Source of the DNA: Pseudoscleropodium purum
Taxonomy: Eukaryota > Streptophyta > Bryopsida > Hypnales > Brachytheciaceae
Length of the DNA: 64,000 bases
NCBI GenBank assembly: GCA_963969395.1
Contig: OZ017805.1
Span: forward strand, 3,224,001-3,288,000
Direction: 5' to 3'
The position numbers and the translations under genes are program-made. The notes under the pieces are model-generated. The model worked only from the letters and a program-made list of their open reading frames with translations, was not told the origin of the DNA and searched no databases. This document shows positions 62,557-64,000 of this stretch, piece by piece. Within the stretch, counting starts at the first letter, position 1. The number at the start of each line of letters is the position of its first letter.

Positions 62557-62878
62557 TTGTATGGTTTTTGTTTTTGTTTTTTTGTTGTTTTTTGTTGTTT
62601 TTTCATTTGTGACCACTTGTATCGGCTGCCGGCCGACACCAGCAGAAGAAGACCCTTCAGACTCTGCATGGGGATAGATGTTCTTTGCCTCCCACACGAT
62701 TGACCTTCTCGAGCAGTGTCGCAGGAACACCTTGTCTCCCTCAGGAAACGGAAGAGGCATATCGAGGTTATTTGGAACGTCTAGGACATGAACACGTACG
62801 AGGTAGGGATCGCGGCTCACCACCCTTTCTATGACCGCCCTTCCGGAGTAGTATAATCCTTTCCAGTGAAATCCAACA
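62557..62878 (-). other. Foreign insert in Copia-2 leader, open on minus strand
   Basis: Absent from Copia-1, where about 50 different bases join leader to gag. Its minus strand is open throughout and protein-like (RAVIERVVSRDPYLVRVHVL, NNLDMPLPFPEGDKVFLRH), with a T-rich tract on the plus strand at its left. I do not recognise the family. It could be a captured gene fragment carried antisense. Confidence 0.45.
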
Positions 62879-64000
62879 CAGTGGGAGCTGCGTCCCCATG
62901 CATCCAGTGGAGGAGAGGGCGTGCGCATCATCGACAAGTTTGATGGAGAGAACTTTGGCATGTGGAAGTTCAAGATGGAGATGATCCTTGCGGAGAAGGG
63001 CTTGTGGGACGTGGTGGATGGGAGTGAGGAGCCTCCAAGTAAAGATGCAGATCCAAAGACCAAGAAGGCATGGGAGAGGAAGGAGAAGAAGGCCTTTGCT
63101 CTCATTTCCATCAACCTTGTGGATCGCCAAATTGCACACATTCGCCATTGCAAGGGACCAGCCCAAGTGTGGACCACCCTTTGCAACATCCATGAGACCA
63201 AGAGCCTCTCCAACCTCCTATTTCTTCACCGCAAGTTCTTCACTAGCAAGATGCAAGAGGAGGACGATTTGTTGGATCACGTCAACAACGTCAAGGCTCT
63301 TGCGGATGAGTTGGCTTGTTTGGAGGCGCCCGTGACTGAGGGAGATGTGGTGATGACCTTGTTGGCAAGCTTGCCATCGTCTTATGAGTTCCTCATCACC
63401 GCATTGGAGACGAGGCCCACCAAGGAGCTGACCATGGAGTTTGTGATCGCATGCTTGATGCATGAAGTGACCAAGCGCAAGGAGAATGAGGCCCAAGGGG
63501 AGGGCTCAGTGCTTGTCTCAAGACATGGCAAAGGAGGCAACACCAAGGCGTTCAAGGAGACAAGGACGTGCTTCAAGTGTGGCAAACCGGGCCACATTGC
63601 TAGGCATTGCAAGATCAACCAAGGGAAGGACAAGGAGAGTGCACACCAAGCTTCTAAAGAGGAGGAAGAGGAGGATTTCGCCTTTGCAGCCAATGGAAGA
63701 GGGGAGAAGGCCAACATGTTCACTTGGATTGTGGACTCGGGGGCCACGCAACATATGACCAGCCATCGAGATGCCTTCCACACGTATCAGCCCATTTTGG
63801 AGAAGAAGATTTATTTGGGAGACAATGGCATGGTGGAGGCCCTTGGCATGGGGGAGATCCTTGTGGAGGTGCAAGTGAAGGGGAAGACCAGGAGGATCCA
63901 AATCCAAGAGGTGCTCCATGTCCCCAAGTTGCATGCCAACTTGCTTTCGGTGAGCAAATTGTCTTTGGGAGGTTTGAAAGTGCATTTCAACATGGTGGGG
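62870..64000 (+). CDS. gag-pol: Copia-2 gag-pol, 5' part, runs off window
   Basis: The frame is open from the codon after a TGA at 62867 to the window edge. Gag core: VRIIDKFDGENFGMWKFKM, LHRKFFTSKM. CCHC zinc knuckle CFKCGKPGHIARHC at 63569-63610. Retroviral-type aspartic protease WIVDSGATQHMT with catalytic Asp at 63734, then LHVPKLHANLLSVSKL, the copia pre-integrase lead. The ATG equivalent to the Copia-1 start is at 62898 but is out of frame through loss of one base (CCCATGCATCC against ACCATGGCATC). The first in-frame ATG is 62960, which would skip about 20 residues. So either the start is damaged or a later start is used. No stop is visible in the 1.1 kb seen. Confidence 0.9.

Larger units (their letters stand above)
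61692..64000 (+). mobile_element. Copia-2: Ty1/copia retrotransposon, 3' part outside window
   Basis: Same family as Copia-1. The 5' LTR is followed by the leader, a foreign insert, then an open gag-pol frame to the window edge. It is inserted in the gypsy relic; the 5 bases left of the LTR are AGTAT, which should recur after the 3' LTR outside the window. Confidence 0.93.

Noticed and set aside
62527..63213. Minus-strand open frame of 228 codons across Copia-2
   Set aside because: From about 62880 upward it is the antisense of Gag; only the 62557-62878 part is unexplained by Gag and is reported separately.

Overview
The window looks like nuclear DNA of a large-genome land plant or close streptophyte relative. 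It is AT-rich and crowded with plant-type Ty1/copia, Ty3/gypsy, CACTA, Mutator-like and hAT-type repeats. Genes carry GT-AG introns, and there is a short degenerate run of the plant telomere repeat. I find no intact host housekeeping gene, no rRNA or tRNA gene, and nothing bacterial (no operons, ribosome binding sites or CRISPR). I cannot name the species.

Layout: 1-3480 is the 3' part of a rearranged copia element (Copia-1). About 7.2-20 kb holds a decayed block: a minus-strand multi-exon gene with a ParB-like DGNQR motif, a minus-strand gene with seven 17-residue repeats, and a plus-strand Mutator-like transposase of about 1180 codons with a GCM/WRKY-like zinc region and a SWIM finger. Four small hairpin elements sharing a 14-base palindromic core lie in and around this block. 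About 20-34.7 kb is mostly unrecognised AT-rich sequence with an unknown decayed ORF, 60-base tandem arrays and a gypsy-type primer-binding motif. About 35-50 kb holds three relics of a protein-kinase-like gene family and a broken RING-H2/coiled-coil gene of about 1130 codons. GC-rich hAT-type miniature elements lie in or next to this section, and two complete copies (the other at 22.7 kb) have perfect 8-base target duplications. About 51-53 kb is a CACTA (TNP2) relic, 54-57.5 kb holds foldback repeats and a tRNA-like SINE, and 58-61.7 kb is a minus-strand gypsy relic. A second member of the copia family (Copia-2) is inserted in the gypsy relic and runs off the right edge.

Almost every recognisable protein is broken, chiefly by single stop codons explainable as C-to-T or G-to-A changes, as expected in old methylated transposon DNA. 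The most interesting content is the set of non-transposase genes (kinase-like, RING-H2, ParB-like, 17-residue repeat), which appear to be repeat-associated families, together with the hairpin family. Functions are inferred from visible motifs only; no database search was possible.
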